This document shows, in pieces, positions 35,271-44,621 of a stretch of 64,000 bases of DNA. The stretch spans positions 496,001 through 560,000 of the forward strand of contig NZ_JAQSIP010000002.1 of the NCBI RefSeq assembly GCF_028649475.1. The letters are read 5' to 3'. The position numbers and the translations under genes were made by a program. The stretch comes from Curvibacter cyanobacteriorum. Lineage in GTDB: Bacteria; Pseudomonadota; Gammaproteobacteria; Burkholderiales; Burkholderiaceae_C. The notes under the pieces were generated by a model. The model searched no databases. It had not been told where the DNA came from and worked only from the letters and a program-made list of their open reading frames with translations. Every line of letters starts with the position of its first letter. The stretch's first letter is position 1.

Positions 35271-35833
35271 GGTTGTAATCCCTTTGCCTTCAATGCCCGC
35301 GCCAGAGCCTGAACGGCTCTGGAGCAGTGTGTCTTCACGCTCCCTTCGGAGCAACCCATGGCGGCCGCGGTCTCGGCCACGTCCATTTCCTCCCAGTAAC
35401 GCATGAGGAAGGCTTCCCGTTGACGTGCTGGCAGGTCTTGGATCTCGCTTTCGATTGCACGCAAGACTTGGGCCCGGCGTGTGGTGTCTTCGGCGCTTTC
35501 CGTCTGCTCAGAGGGGTCGGCCCCCCTAAAAGTTTCCAGTAAATCAAAGTCGCCTTCGTCACCAGCGCCATCAAAGTCGCTCAAACTGGAGAAAAGGGCG
35601 TTTCGGGTCTTCTGACGGCGGAACCAGTCCAGGGTGCAATTGGACAGAATGCGCTGGAACAACATCGGCAATTCGCCTGCGGGCTTGTCGCCGTAGTGTT
35701 CAGCCAGCTTCATCATGCTGTCTTGGACGATGTCGAGCGCGGCCTCTTCGTTGCGGACGTGGTAGAGCGAGCGCTTGAAGGCGCGCTTCTCCACGTTCTT
35801 CAGAAAATCCGATAGTTCTTGTTCGGTGGCCAA
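35267..35833 (-). CDS. ECF RNA polymerase sigma factor
   Basis: A 188-residue sigma-70-family protein. Region 2 is visible as VEKRAFKRSLYHVRNEEAALDIVQDSMMKLAEHY with LFQRILSNCTLDWFRRQKTRNALF, and region 4 as LPARQREAFLMRYWEEMDVAETAAAMGCSEGSVKTHCSRAVQAL, giving the -35-binding helix-turn-helix. The loop between them is acidic. There is no ATG at a fitting place; the TTG at 35833 (LATEQELSDFL) is chosen because homologues open close to this sequence and upstream codons do not look coding. It heads an operon with DUF3619 and DUF3106. Divergent from ilvB. Confidence 0.88.
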   Translation of the reverse strand: MATEQELSDFLKNVEKRAFKRSLYHVRNEEAALDIVQDSMMKLAEHYGDKPAGELPMLFQRILSNCTLDWFRRQKTRNALFSSLSDFDGAGDEGDFDLLETFRGADPSEQTESAEDTTRRAQVLRAIESEIQDLPARQREAFLMRYWEEMDVAETAAAMGCSEGSVKTHCSRAVQALARALKAKGLQP

Positions 35834-35959
35834 GTGGGCTCTGGCATGACAACCATGCGGTGTACGGTGGGGCGGGGCGTTTGATGCGTCCCGTTTGGCG
35901 CGGATTATGGCACCGCGAACCCTAAATTTTGCTGCGTTGCATGATTTCCGTGCAACGGA

Positions 35960-35968
35960 TGCGATAAT
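35960..35968 (+). promoter_or_regulatory. Extended -10 promoter candidate of ilvB
   Basis: TGCGATAAT is an extended -10 element (TGn plus GATAAT); no good -35 is found at the right distance. A hairpin GTTGCA/TGCAAC lies just upstream at 35936-35955. It would give a 5' leader of about 140 bases. Confidence 0.4.
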
Positions 35969-36116
35969 GCGCAAGCAAATTAACGGCAAACGGGTCACCG
36001 TCCGGCGCAAGAATCAGTGCGCTCATGGCTGTGGTCCTAAGTCCCGACGCGGCTCCACAAGAGTTCGGGAAGGGGCACCCAAGGTTTTTCGTCAGAGAAA
36101 TTCACAAAGGTTGATC

Positions 36117-37889
36117 ATGGAAGTTTCAAAGGCCGAACTGGCCTCTGCCGCCGCAGCGGCTTCGCCCTCGCAAGAGCTGATGGGCTCCGAAATCCTCATC
36201 AAGGGTCTGCAAGCCGAAGGTGTCAAGTACATCTGGGGCTACCCCGGTGGTGCGGTTCTTTACATCTACGACGCGCTCTACAAGCAAGACACGATCCAGC
36301 ACGTGCTGGTGCGCCATGAGCAGGCGGCCGTGCATGCGGCCGACGGCTACGCCCGCGCCACGGGCGATGTCGGTGTGGCGCTGGTGACCTCGGGTCCGGG
36401 CCTGACCAATGCCGTGACCGGCATTGCCACCGCCTACATGGACAGCATCCCGATGGTGATCATCAGTGGTCAGGTGCCCACGGCAGCCATCGGCCTCGAT
36501 GCGTTCCAGGAGTGCGACACCGTGGGCATCACGCGTCCCATCGTCAAGCACAACTTCCTGGTCAAGGACCCGCGTGATCTGGCCATGACGATCAAGAAGG
36601 CCTTCCACATTGCCCGCAGCGGTCGCCCCGGCCCCGTGGTGGTGGATGTGCCCAAGGACGTCTCTTTCAAGAAGATTCCCTACACCGGCTACCCCGAGTC
36701 GGTCGAAATGCGCTCCTACAACCCGGTGCGCAAGGGTCACGGCGGTCAGATCCGCAAGGCCCTGCAGTTGCTGTTGACGGCCAAGCGCCCCTACATCTAC
36801 ACCGGCGGTGGTGTCTTGCTGGGCAACGCCACGCAAGAACTGCGCACCCTGGTCGAGTTGCTGGGCTACCCCGTGACCAACACCCTGATGGGCTTGGGGG
36901 CGTACCCGGCGTCGGACCGCAAGTTCCTGGGCATGCTGGGCATGCACGGCACGGTCGAAGCCAACAACGCGATGCAGAACTGCGACGTGCTGCTGGCTGT
37001 TGGGGCCCGTTTCGATGACCGCGTGATTGGCAACCCCAAGCACTTCGCCCAGAACGAACGCAAGATCATCCACATCGACATCGATCCGTCGAGCATCTCC
37101 AAGCGCGTCAAGGTCGACATCCCCATCGTGGGCGATGTCAAGGACGTGCTCGGCGAGCTGATCAGCATGATCCGCGAAAGCAGCCAGCGTCCTGACGCGT
37201 CGGCGTTGGGCGCCTGGTGGGACACCATTGAAGGCTGGCGCAAGCGCGATTGCCTCAAGTACGACCACGGCAACGGCGAAGTCATCAAGCCCCAGTATGT
37301 GGTCGAGACGCTGTGGAACATGACCCGCGACGCCGACACCTACATCACCTCCGATGTGGGGCAGCACCAGATGTGGGCGGCTCAGTACTACCGCTTTGAT
37401 GAACCGCGCCGCTGGATCAACTCCGGTGGTCTGGGTACCATGGGGGTGGGCATTCCCTACGCCATGGGCATCAAGCTGGCCAAGCCCGACAGCGAAGTGT
37501 TCTGCATCACCGGCGAAGGCTCGGTGCAGATGAACATCCAGGAACTGTCCACCTGCCTGCAGTACAACACGCCGATCAAGATCTGCGCGTTGAACAACCG
37601 CTACCTCGGCATGGTGCGTCAGTGGCAGGAGATCGAGTACTCGGGCCGCTACAGCCACAGCTACATGGATGCGCTGCCCAACTTCGTCAAGCTGGCCGAG
37701 GCCTATGGCCACGTGGGCATGCTGATCGAGCGTCCGCAAGACGTGGAACCCGCCCTGCGCGAGGCCCGCAAGCTCAAGGACCGCACGGTGTTCATGGACT
37801 TCCGCACTGACCCCACCGAGAACGTGTTCCCGATGGTGCAGGCCGGCAAGGGCATCACCGAAATGCTGCTGGGGTCGGAAGACCTCTGA
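36117..37889 (+). CDS. ilvB: Acetolactate synthase catalytic subunit
   Basis: A 590-residue thiamine diphosphate enzyme that condenses two pyruvates to 2-acetolactate, or pyruvate with 2-oxobutyrate, the first step of valine/isoleucine/leucine synthesis. Seen: IWGYPGGAVLYIYDAL, Glu68 in VRHEQAAVHAADGYAR (cofactor activation), the FAD-binding middle domain, and the diphosphate motif GEGSVQMNIQELSTC with NN in ALNNRYLGM. A 16-residue extra N-terminus is normal in this group. Start ATG at 36117 after AAAGG; the frame is open 74 codons upstream without a ribosome site. ilvN follows 116 bases later. Confidence 0.96.
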   Translation: MEVSKAELASAAAAASPSQELMGSEILIKGLQAEGVKYIWGYPGGAVLYIYDALYKQDTIQHVLVRHEQAAVHAADGYARATGDVGVALVTSGPGLTNAVTGIATAYMDSIPMVIISGQVPTAAIGLDAFQECDTVGITRPIVKHNFLVKDPRDLAMTIKKAFHIARSGRPGPVVVDVPKDVSFKKIPYTGYPESVEMRSYNPVRKGHGGQIRKALQLLLTAKRPYIYTGGGVLLGNATQELRTLVELLGYPVTNTLMGLGAYPASDRKFLGMLGMHGTVEANNAMQNCDVLLAVGARFDDRVIGNPKHFAQNERKIIHIDIDPSSISKRVKVDIPIVGDVKDVLGELISMIRESSQRPDASALGAWWDTIEGWRKRDCLKYDHGNGEVIKPQYVVETLWNMTRDADTYITSDVGQHQMWAAQYYRFDEPRRWINSGGLGTMGVGIPYAMGIKLAKPDSEVFCITGEGSVQMNIQELSTCLQYNTPIKICALNNRYLGMVRQWQEIEYSGRYSHSYMDALPNFVKLAEAYGHVGMLIERPQDVEPALREARKLKDRTVFMDFRTDPTENVFPMVQAGKGITEMLLGSEDL

Positions 37890-37946
37890 CACGCGAGGTC
37901 GCTGCCCGCGTCGGGTGGCGAACCTTCTTTTTCTGACGAATCTATT

Positions 37947-37988
37947 GCCCGCCAAGCCTGGCCATTACCGTGGTCAGGGGAGGGCGGC
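37947..37988 (+). promoter_or_regulatory. Structured RNA element in the ilvB-ilvN gap
   Basis: CCTGGCCA (37957-37964) and TGGTCAGG (37971-37978) form an eight-pair hairpin with one G-U, and the flanks GCCC (37947-37950) and GGGC (37982-37985) can add a lower stem. It ends about 10 bases before the ilvN ribosome-binding site (AGAGGA). Rfam lists an ilvH RNA motif ahead of such genes in Burkholderiales; identity with it is a guess. Confidence 0.5.
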
Positions 37989-38005
37989 GAAAAGAGGAAT
38001 CCCTT

Positions 38006-38497
38006 ATGAAGCACATCATTGCTGTCCTGCTCGAAAACGAGGCAGGCGCCCTGTCTCGCGTGGTGGGTCTGTTCTCGGCCCGCGGCTACAACATCGAATC
38101 GCTGACGGTGGCCCCCACCGAAGACCCCAGCCTGTCGCGCATGACCATCCAGACCACCGGTTCGGATGACGTCATCGAGCAGATCACCAAGCACCTGAAC
38201 CGCCTGATTGAAGTGGTCAAGGTGGTTGACCTCACCGAAGGTGCCTACACTGAACGCGAACTGATGATGGTCAAGGTGCGCGCGGTGGGCAAGGAGCGTG
38301 AGGAAATGAAGCGCATGGCGGACATCTTCCGCGGTCGCATCATCGACGTCACCGAGAAGAGCTACACCATCGAGCTGACCGGCGACCAGTCCAAGAACGA
38401 CGCCTTCCTGCAGGCCATCGACCGCAGCGCCATTCTGGAGACGGTTCGCACCGGCGCCAGCGGCATCGGCCGGGGTGAGAGAATACTGCGCGTTTGA
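38006..38497 (+). CDS. ilvN: Acetolactate synthase regulatory small subunit
   Basis: A 163-residue small subunit (also called ilvH). The N-terminal ACT domain reads HIIAVLLENEAGALSRVVGLFSARGYNIESLTVAPTEDPSLSRM and binds valine for feedback inhibition; the C-terminal domain ELMMVKVRAV...RGRIIDVTEKSYTIELTG contacts the catalytic subunit. It restores full activity to IlvB. ATG at 38006 follows AGAGGA. It lies between ilvB and ilvC in the usual order. Confidence 0.95.
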   Translation: MKHIIAVLLENEAGALSRVVGLFSARGYNIESLTVAPTEDPSLSRMTIQTTGSDDVIEQITKHLNRLIEVVKVVDLTEGAYTERELMMVKVRAVGKEREEMKRMADIFRGRIIDVTEKSYTIELTGDQSKNDAFLQAIDRSAILETVRTGASGIGRGERILRV

Positions 38498-39641
<1,144 letters not shown>

Positions 39642-39674
39642 TGTCGAGAACGGCCCGTGCCGTTCCCCATCGCG

Positions 39675-39706
39675 AAAGGGCCACCCACGGGTGGCCCTTT
39701 TCTTTG
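39675..39706 (+). terminator. Terminator of the ilvBNC unit
   Basis: AAAGGGCCACCC (39675-39686) and GGGTGGCCCTTT (39689-39700) form a long stem followed by TCTTT. Confidence 0.9.
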
Positions 39707-39796
39707 TGGGGTGGGGCAGCGCGTGGCTTAAACTCCCACGCTTGGGCTGCACGCCCTTGTGTTGCGTTGCGCTTGGTTTTACTTGGAGGATGTTTC

Positions 39797-40636
39797 ATGC
39801 ACGATGGCAAGCCGTCATCACCCGACACCGTGGACGAGGTGGTGCTGCCAAAGCGCAGAAAAGGCATTTACGTCCTGCCCAATCTGTTCACGCTGGCGGC
39901 CCTCTTCGGGGGGTTCTACTCGATCGTGATGGCCATGAATGGGCGTTTTGACCTCGCCGCCGTGGGCGTGTTCTGTGCCATGGTGCTCGACAGCCTGGAT
40001 GGGCGCGTGGCCCGCATGACCAACACCCAGAGCGCGTTCGGCGAGCAGATGGATTCGCTCGCCGACATGGTGTCCTTTGGTGCAGCCCCCGCGCTGATCG
40101 CCTACGAGTGGGCGCTCAAGGGGCTGGGCCGCTGGGGCTGGATTGCGGCGTTTGTGTATTGCGCCTGCGCGGCCTTGCGCCTGGCCCGTTTCAACGTCAA
40201 CACCGCGGTGGTCGACAAGCGTTACTTCCAGGGCTTGCCTTCGCCTGCCGCGGCGGCCCTGGTGGCGGGGCTGATCTGGCTGGTGACCGATGCCGGCATC
40301 CGAGGTGGGGATTCGGCCTGGCTGAGCTGGACCCAGGTCACCTGGATCACGTTCGCGTTCACCTTGTACGCGGGCCTCACCATGGTCACCAACGTGCCCT
40401 TCTACAGCTTCAAGGAAGTGCACCTCAAGCGCAGCGTGCCGTTCGCGGTCATCGTGCTGATCGCCCTGGGCATTGCAGTGATCAACATCCACCCGCCGGT
40501 GGTGTTGTTTGGCTTGTTTGTCATCTATGGCTTGAGCGGCTACGGCGTCTACCTGTGGCGTCGCACCAAGGGCATGCAGACCAGCGTCATCAGTACTTCC
40601 ACTGACGAACCCGACGAGCGCGGCCTGCACAAATAA
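39797..40636 (+). CDS. pssA: CDP-diacylglycerol-serine O-phosphatidyltransferase
   Basis: A 279-residue multipass membrane enzyme. It carries the CDP-alcohol phosphatidyltransferase signature as DGRVAR, then GEQMDSLAD (residues ~66-90), supplying the catalytic Asp residues. Start is the ATG at 39797, preceded by TTGGAGGA. The order YVLPNLFTLAALFGGFYS at the start and SVPFAVIVLIALGI near the end are typical of the membrane PssA (type II) enzymes, which make phosphatidylserine from CDP-diacylglycerol and serine. It sits between ilvC and leuA, an order common in Burkholderiales. About eight TM segments. Confidence 0.94.
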   Translation: MHDGKPSSPDTVDEVVLPKRRKGIYVLPNLFTLAALFGGFYSIVMAMNGRFDLAAVGVFCAMVLDSLDGRVARMTNTQSAFGEQMDSLADMVSFGAAPALIAYEWALKGLGRWGWIAAFVYCACAALRLARFNVNTAVVDKRYFQGLPSPAAAALVAGLIWLVTDAGIRGGDSAWLSWTQVTWITFAFTLYAGLTMVTNVPFYSFKEVHLKRSVPFAVIVLIALGIAVINIHPPVVLFGLFVIYGLSGYGVYLWRRTKGMQTSVISTSTDEPDERGLHK

Positions 40637-40657
40637 ACCGAGCTGTGCTAAAGTCAA

Positions 40658-40771
40658 ATGATGCGTGTGTCCCACTCCCTGCGAATCACCGTTTCGACAC
40701 TTCTCAAGATTGAGACCCTGTCGTTGGCTGTGCTGTCGCTAGTGGCCTTCCTGCTAAGCAAGGCGGGTTGA
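40658..40771 (+). CDS. Putative leuA leader peptide (37 codons)
   Basis: Starting at tandem ATG codons, it encodes a Leu-rich peptide whose end is [18 protein letters not shown]. Ten of 37 codons are Leu, including CTT, CTC, TTG and two CTA, which are rare in this G+C-rich DNA. Its final codons (GGCGGGT, 40762-40768) are complementary to the left arm of the terminator at 40805-40830. It is followed by that terminator and by leuA, as expected for leucine attenuation. A short membrane protein is the other reading. Ribosome site weak. Confidence 0.55.
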   Translation: MMRVSHSLRITVSTLLKIETLSLAVLSLVAFLLSKAG

Positions 40772-40804
40772 GCGCGTACATCTGACTTCAGAGTTACCCT
40801 GCGA

Positions 40805-40835
40805 GGCCCGCCAGTCATCTGTTGCGGGCCTTTTT
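40805..40835 (+). terminator. Terminator/attenuator just upstream of leuA
   Basis: GGCCCGC (40805-40811) pairs with GCGGGCC (40824-40830), closing a 12-base loop, followed by five T residues. It ends 36 bases before the leuA start, hence the attenuator reading; it could also end the pssA transcript. Confidence 0.82.
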
Positions 40836-40871
40836 GTTTCTGGGCCAAATCAAACATTTCCGGAGATCCCC

Positions 40872-42410
40872 ATGACTGACAAGCTGATCATTTTTGACAC
40901 CACATTGCGTGACGGTGAGCAATCGCCGGGCGCATCCATGACCAAGGATGAGAAGCTGCGCATCGCGCGCCAGCTCGAGCGCCTGCGCGTGGACGTGATC
41001 GAGGCCGGTTTTGCCGCCAGTTCCAATGGTGACTTTGAAGCCGTCCAAAGCATCGCCAACGCCATCAAGGACTCCACGATCTGCTCTTTGTCGCGTGCCA
41101 ACGACCGCGACATCTCGCGCGCAGCCGAGGCCCTGCGCGGTGCCAACAGCTCGCGCATCCACACGTTCATCGCCACGTCTCCGCTGCACATGGAGAAGAA
41201 GCTGCGCATGACGCCCGAGCAGGTGCTCGAACAGGCCAAGCTGGCAGTGCGCTTCGCCCGCAACCTGGTGTCGGACGTTGAGTTCAGCCCCGAAGACGGC
41301 TACCGCAGCGACATGGACTTCCTGTGTCGTGTGCTCGAGGCCGTGATCGACGAAGGCGCCACCACCCTCAACATCCCCGACACCGTGGGCTATGCCGTGC
41401 CCGAGCTGTACGGTAACTTCATCAAGACCCTGCGCGAGCGGGTGCCGAACTCGGACAAGGCCATCTGGTCGGTGCACTGCCACAACGACCTGGGCATGGC
41501 GGTGGCCAACTCGCTGGCCGGGGTCAAGATCGGTGGCGCGCGTCAGGTCGAGTGCACCATCAACGGGCTGGGTGAGCGCGCAGGCAACTGCTCGCTCGAA
41601 GAGGTCGTGATGGCCGTCAAGACCCGCCGCGATTACTTCAACCTGGCGCTCAACATCGACACCCAGCACATCGTGGCCGCCAGCCGCATGGTCAGCCAGA
41701 CCACGGGCTTTGTGGTGCAGCCCAACAAGGCCGTGGTCGGGGCCAACGCCTTTGCCCACGCCTCGGGCATCCACCAGGATGGCGTGCTCAAGGCGCGTGA
41801 CACCTACGAAATCATGCGCGCCGAAGACGTGGGCTGGACCGCCAACAAGATCGTGCTCGGCAAGCTCAGCGGCCGCAACGCCTTCAAGCAGCGCCTGCAA
41901 GAACTGGGTGTCAGCCTCGAGAGCGAACAAGAAGTGAACCTGGCCTTCGCCCGCTTCAAGGAATTGGCCGATCGCAAGAGCGAGATCTTTGACGAAGACA
42001 TCCTGGCCCTGGTCAGCGATGAGAGCGTCACCGCCGAGAAGGAGCAGTACGGTTTGGTGTCGCTGTCGCAACACAGCGAAACCGGCGAGCGTCCGCGCGC
42101 CTCGATCGTGTTCACGGTCGATGGCAAGGAGGTTCGCGGCGAGTCCGACGGCAACGGCCCGGTGGACGCTTCGCTCAAGGCGATCGAGTCGCTGGTCAAG
42201 AGTGGTGCCGAGATGGTGCTGTACTCGGTCAACGCGATCAGCGGTTCGACCGAAAGCCAGGGCGAAGTCACGGTGCGTCTGCAAAACAGCGGTCGCGTGG
42301 TGAACGGCGTGGGCTCCGATCCGGACATCGTGGTGGCCTCGGCCAAGGCGTACCTGAGCGCACTCAATAAATTGCAGAGCAAAGCGGACCGCGTCGCTGC
42401 ACAAGGCTGA
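40872..42410 (+). CDS. leuA: 2-Isopropylmalate synthase
   Basis: A 512-residue enzyme joining acetyl-CoA and 2-ketoisovalerate in the first committed step of leucine synthesis. The catalytic barrel begins [18 protein letters not shown] (metal Asp and Arg), continues with [15 protein letters not shown] and [18 protein letters not shown] (metal His residues), then [19 protein letters not shown]. The C-terminal ~130 residues are the LeuA dimer domain that binds leucine for feedback inhibition. Start ATG after GGAG. Control by attenuation is proposed from the leader upstream. Confidence 0.96.
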   Translation: MTDKLIIFDTTLRDGEQSPGASMTKDEKLRIARQLERLRVDVIEAGFAASSNGDFEAVQSIANAIKDSTICSLSRANDRDISRAAEALRGANSSRIHTFIATSPLHMEKKLRMTPEQVLEQAKLAVRFARNLVSDVEFSPEDGYRSDMDFLCRVLEAVIDEGATTLNIPDTVGYAVPELYGNFIKTLRERVPNSDKAIWSVHCHNDLGMAVANSLAGVKIGGARQVECTINGLGERAGNCSLEEVVMAVKTRRDYFNLALNIDTQHIVAASRMVSQTTGFVVQPNKAVVGANAFAHASGIHQDGVLKARDTYEIMRAEDVGWTANKIVLGKLSGRNAFKQRLQELGVSLESEQEVNLAFARFKELADRKSEIFDEDILALVSDESVTAEKEQYGLVSLSQHSETGERPRASIVFTVDGKEVRGESDGNGPVDASLKAIESLVKSGAEMVLYSVNAISGSTESQGEVTVRLQNSGRVVNGVGSDPDIVVASAKAYLSALNKLQSKADRVAAQG

Positions 42411-42426
42411 TTCGGCTCTCTATAAT
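42398..42426 (+). promoter_or_regulatory. Consensus -10 promoter at the end of leuA
   Basis: A perfect TATAAT (42421-42426) has TGCACA 17 bp upstream (42398-42403, inside leuA). Transcription would start near 42433, before a terminator at 42446-42480, and is a candidate for pbpG or a short RNA. Confidence 0.6.
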
Positions 42427-42431
42427 TCTGG

Positions 42432-42491
42432 ATGAGCATGAAAAGACTCGCGCAAGTGATTGATCTTGCGTGGGTTTTTCTTTATCGTTAA
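42432..42491 (+). CDS. Candidate 19-residue micro-ORF over the terminator
   Basis: From the ATG at 42432 reads MSMKRLAQVIDLAWVFLYR, stop at 42489-42491. The start is only five bases beyond the -10 box, so translation would be leaderless; the frame runs through the terminator hairpin. Weak evidence; may be chance. Confidence 0.22.
   Translation: MSMKRLAQVIDLAWVFLYR
42446..42480 (+). terminator. Terminator between leuA and pbpG
   Basis: An eleven-pair stem (ACTCGCGCAAG with CTTGCGTGGGT, two G-U pairs) closes an eight-base loop, followed by TTTTC. It lies just downstream of the TATAAT promoter. Confidence 0.75.
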
Positions 42492-42527
42492 CGTGAGTTA
42501 CAGCCGTTGTCCTCACGGAGAGCCCGA

Positions 42528-43550
42528 ATGACCCCTTCTTCGATTGCCCGCATGAGCCGCACGAACCGTTTTCTGTCTTTCACAGCCCTTGTTCTGGCCT
42601 TTTCGGTGACCGGGGTACAAGCCGCAGAACGCAAAAAGGCTCCGGTGGCCCGCAGTCACGCGGCGGTCCAGAAGGTGTCGCAACAACCGCGCGCCGCCAA
42701 GGTGGCCAAGGTGGCGCGTGCGGCGGCCGTGGTGCCTGCCAAAGCGTCCTATGGTCAGTTGGCGGGCCTGCACAGTGCGGCCGATCCGCTGGCGCTCAAG
42801 TCCAGTGTGGCCCTGGTGGTCGACCAGGACACGCACGAGGTGTTGTTCAGCAAGAACATGCAGGCGGTGCTGCCGATCGCCTCGCTGACCAAGTTGATGA
42901 CCGGCGTGGTGGTCAGCGAAGCCAAGCTGCCGCTCGACGAGAGCATCACCATCACCCAAGACGATGTCGACACCGAAAAAGGCAGCAGCTCGCGCCTGGC
43001 CGTGGGGTCCACGCTGAGCCGCGGCGAGATGCTGCACCTGGCCTTGATGTCGAGCGAGAACCGCGCCGCTCACGCCCTGGGGCGCACCTTCCCCGGTGGT
43101 TTGTCGGCCTTTGTGGCACTGATGAACGCCAAGGCCAAGTCCCTGGGCATGGCGGACACCAGCTATGTGGAGCCGACCGGCCTGTCGAGCAAGAACCAGT
43201 CGAGCGCGCGTGACCTGGCCATCCTGGTGGGGGCGGCCCATGCCGACCCCATGCTGCGTGAGCTGACCACGTCGCCGGGCTACCAGGTTGAAGTTGGCCG
43301 CCGCACCCTGCAGTACAACAACACCAACCGCCTGGTGAAGAACCCGGCGTGGGACATCGGTCTGCAAAAGACCGGCTACATCTCCGAAGCTGGTCAGTGC
43401 CTGGTCATGCAGGCCAAGGTGGCGGGCCGCAAGCTGATCATGGTGTTCCTGGACTCCGCGGGCAAGCTGAGCCGCATTGGGGACGCCGAACGCGTGCGCC
43501 GCTGGGTCGAATCCAACCACCCGGTGATGACCGCCCACAGCAACGGTTGA
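42528..43550 (+). CDS. pbpG: D-alanyl-D-alanine endopeptidase/carboxypeptidase, S11 family (PBP7/8 type)
   Basis: A 340-residue periplasmic peptidase. The leader is RTNRFLSFTALVLAFSVTGVQA (cut before AERKK), followed by a basic linker. The three penicillin-binding motifs are present: Ser119-x-x-Lys122 (SLTK), Ser176-Glu-Asn (SEN) and Lys281-Thr-Gly (KTG). No C-terminal amphipathic membrane anchor is seen, unlike DacA/DacC, which favours the PBP7/8 (PbpG) group that cleaves D-Ala-meso-DAP crosslinks. Start at 42528 after GGAG; 42552 is an alternative. A bidirectional terminator follows. Confidence 0.92.
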   Translation: MTPSSIARMSRTNRFLSFTALVLAFSVTGVQAAERKKAPVARSHAAVQKVSQQPRAAKVAKVARAAAVVPAKASYGQLAGLHSAADPLALKSSVALVVDQDTHEVLFSKNMQAVLPIASLTKLMTGVVVSEAKLPLDESITITQDDVDTEKGSSSRLAVGSTLSRGEMLHLALMSSENRAAHALGRTFPGGLSAFVALMNAKAKSLGMADTSYVEPTGLSSKNQSSARDLAILVGAAHADPMLRELTTSPGYQVEVGRRTLQYNNTNRLVKNPAWDIGLQKTGYISEAGQCLVMQAKVAGRKLIMVFLDSAGKLSRIGDAERVRRWVESNHPVMTAHSNG

Positions 43551-43641
43551 GGGCCTGTGTAGCGCCCTGATTGGGGGGCGCGTTGGGTCAGGCCCTGGTG
43601 CCGCGGTGCCCGGGCCTTGTTGCCGAACTGAATCTGATTTG

Positions 43642-43675
43642 AAAAAGGCCTGACGCGCGAGCGTCAGGCCTTTTG
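43642..43675. terminator. Bidirectional terminator between pbpG and the IclR gene
   Basis: AAAAGGCCTGACGC (43643-43656) and GCGTCAGGCCTTTT (43661-43674) make a 14-bp perfect stem with A/T tracts on both ends; it can serve both convergent genes. Confidence 0.92.
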
Positions 43676-43767
43676 GCTTGGAGGGATCCGGCACGAGGCC
43701 CAGGCTGTGCGGGGCCCACTGGGCGGGCACGGCCTGTGGGTGGCCACGGGCGCACGGGCAGGGCGCG

Positions 43768-44568
43768 TCAGGCTGCGCTGGTCGGGCGGTGCGGGGCTTG
43801 GTAGCCCAGGGCGGCCGAAATCTCGGCGGCGGTGGCTTCGAGCTTGGGCAGCCAGCTCTCGTCCAGGCGGTCGGCCGGGGCCGAGATCGACAGGCCCGCC
43901 ACAAGCTTGCCTTGGTCATCGTGGATGCCGGCCGCCATGCAGCGCACACCGAGTTCGAGTTCTTCGTTGTCGCGTGCAATGCCGTACTGGCGCGCTTTGG
44001 AGAGTTCGCGCTCCAGCACCGGCAGTTGGGTGATGCTGTTGCGGGTGTGGCCCGACAGCCCCGTGCGGGTGGCGTAGGCACGCACCTTCTGCGGGTCGTC
44101 GACAGACAGAAAAAGCTTGCCCACCGAGGTCAGGTGCAAGGGCGCCCGGCCGCCGATGGCCCGCACCACCTGCATGCCCGAGCGCTCGCTGTAGGCGCGT
44201 TCGACGTAGACGATCTCATCGCCCTGGCGCATGCTGAGGTTCACGGGTTGTTGGATCAGCTTGTGCAATTCGCGCATCGGGTGCAGCGCGGCGTCACGCA
44301 CGCTGAGGCGGGCCTTCACGAGGTTGCCCAGTTCGAGCAGGCGCATGCCCAATCGGTAGTTGCCGGCCTCGGGGCGGTCGACGAAGCGGCCGGTGGCCAG
44401 GTCGTTGAGGATGCGGTGGGTGGTCGAGGGGTGCAGGCCCGTTCGTTCGCTGATTTCCTTCAGCGAGATTGCCTCTTCGCGCGAGGCCAGCACATCGATC
44501 AGCGCGAACATGCGCTCGATCACTTGGATGCTCGGCGTGGTGGGCAGGGGGGTATCTCGTTTTCGCAT
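43768..44568 (-). CDS. IclR-family transcriptional regulator
   Basis: A 266-residue regulator. N-terminal winged helix-turn-helix: FALIDVLASREEAISLKEISERTGLHPSTTHRILNDLATGRF (residues ~20-60); the C-terminal effector domain has the usual GRAPLHLTSVGKLFL, ARDNEELELGVRCMAAGI and AGLSISAPADRL. It binds a small metabolite, unknown. A TTG three codons upstream is the longer start; ATG 44568 is preferred. It lies 53 bases after bpt on the same strand and may be cotranscribed with it. Confidence 0.9.
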   Translation of the reverse strand: MRKRDTPLPTTPSIQVIERMFALIDVLASREEAISLKEISERTGLHPSTTHRILNDLATGRFVDRPEAGNYRLGMRLLELGNLVKARLSVRDAALHPMRELHKLIQQPVNLSMRQGDEIVYVERAYSERSGMQVVRAIGGRAPLHLTSVGKLFLSVDDPQKVRAYATRTGLSGHTRNSITQLPVLERELSKARQYGIARDNEELELGVRCMAAGIHDDQGKLVAGLSISAPADRLDESWLPKLEATAAEISAALGYQAPHRPTSAA

Positions 44569-44621
44569 TGCAAACAATAGGGGAATGGTTGCATTTTACC
44601 CTGTGAAATTCGAGCGCGCGA

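Noticed and set aside
35895-36116. N-terminal extension of ilvB (74 codons)
   Set aside because: No ribosome site, Arg/Lys-rich sequence unlike acetolactate synthase.
36126-37955. 609-codon minus-strand ORF over ilvB
   Set aside because: Shadow of ilvB; no motifs.
42412-42432. TATAAT as promoter of leuA
   Set aside because: It lies after leuA.
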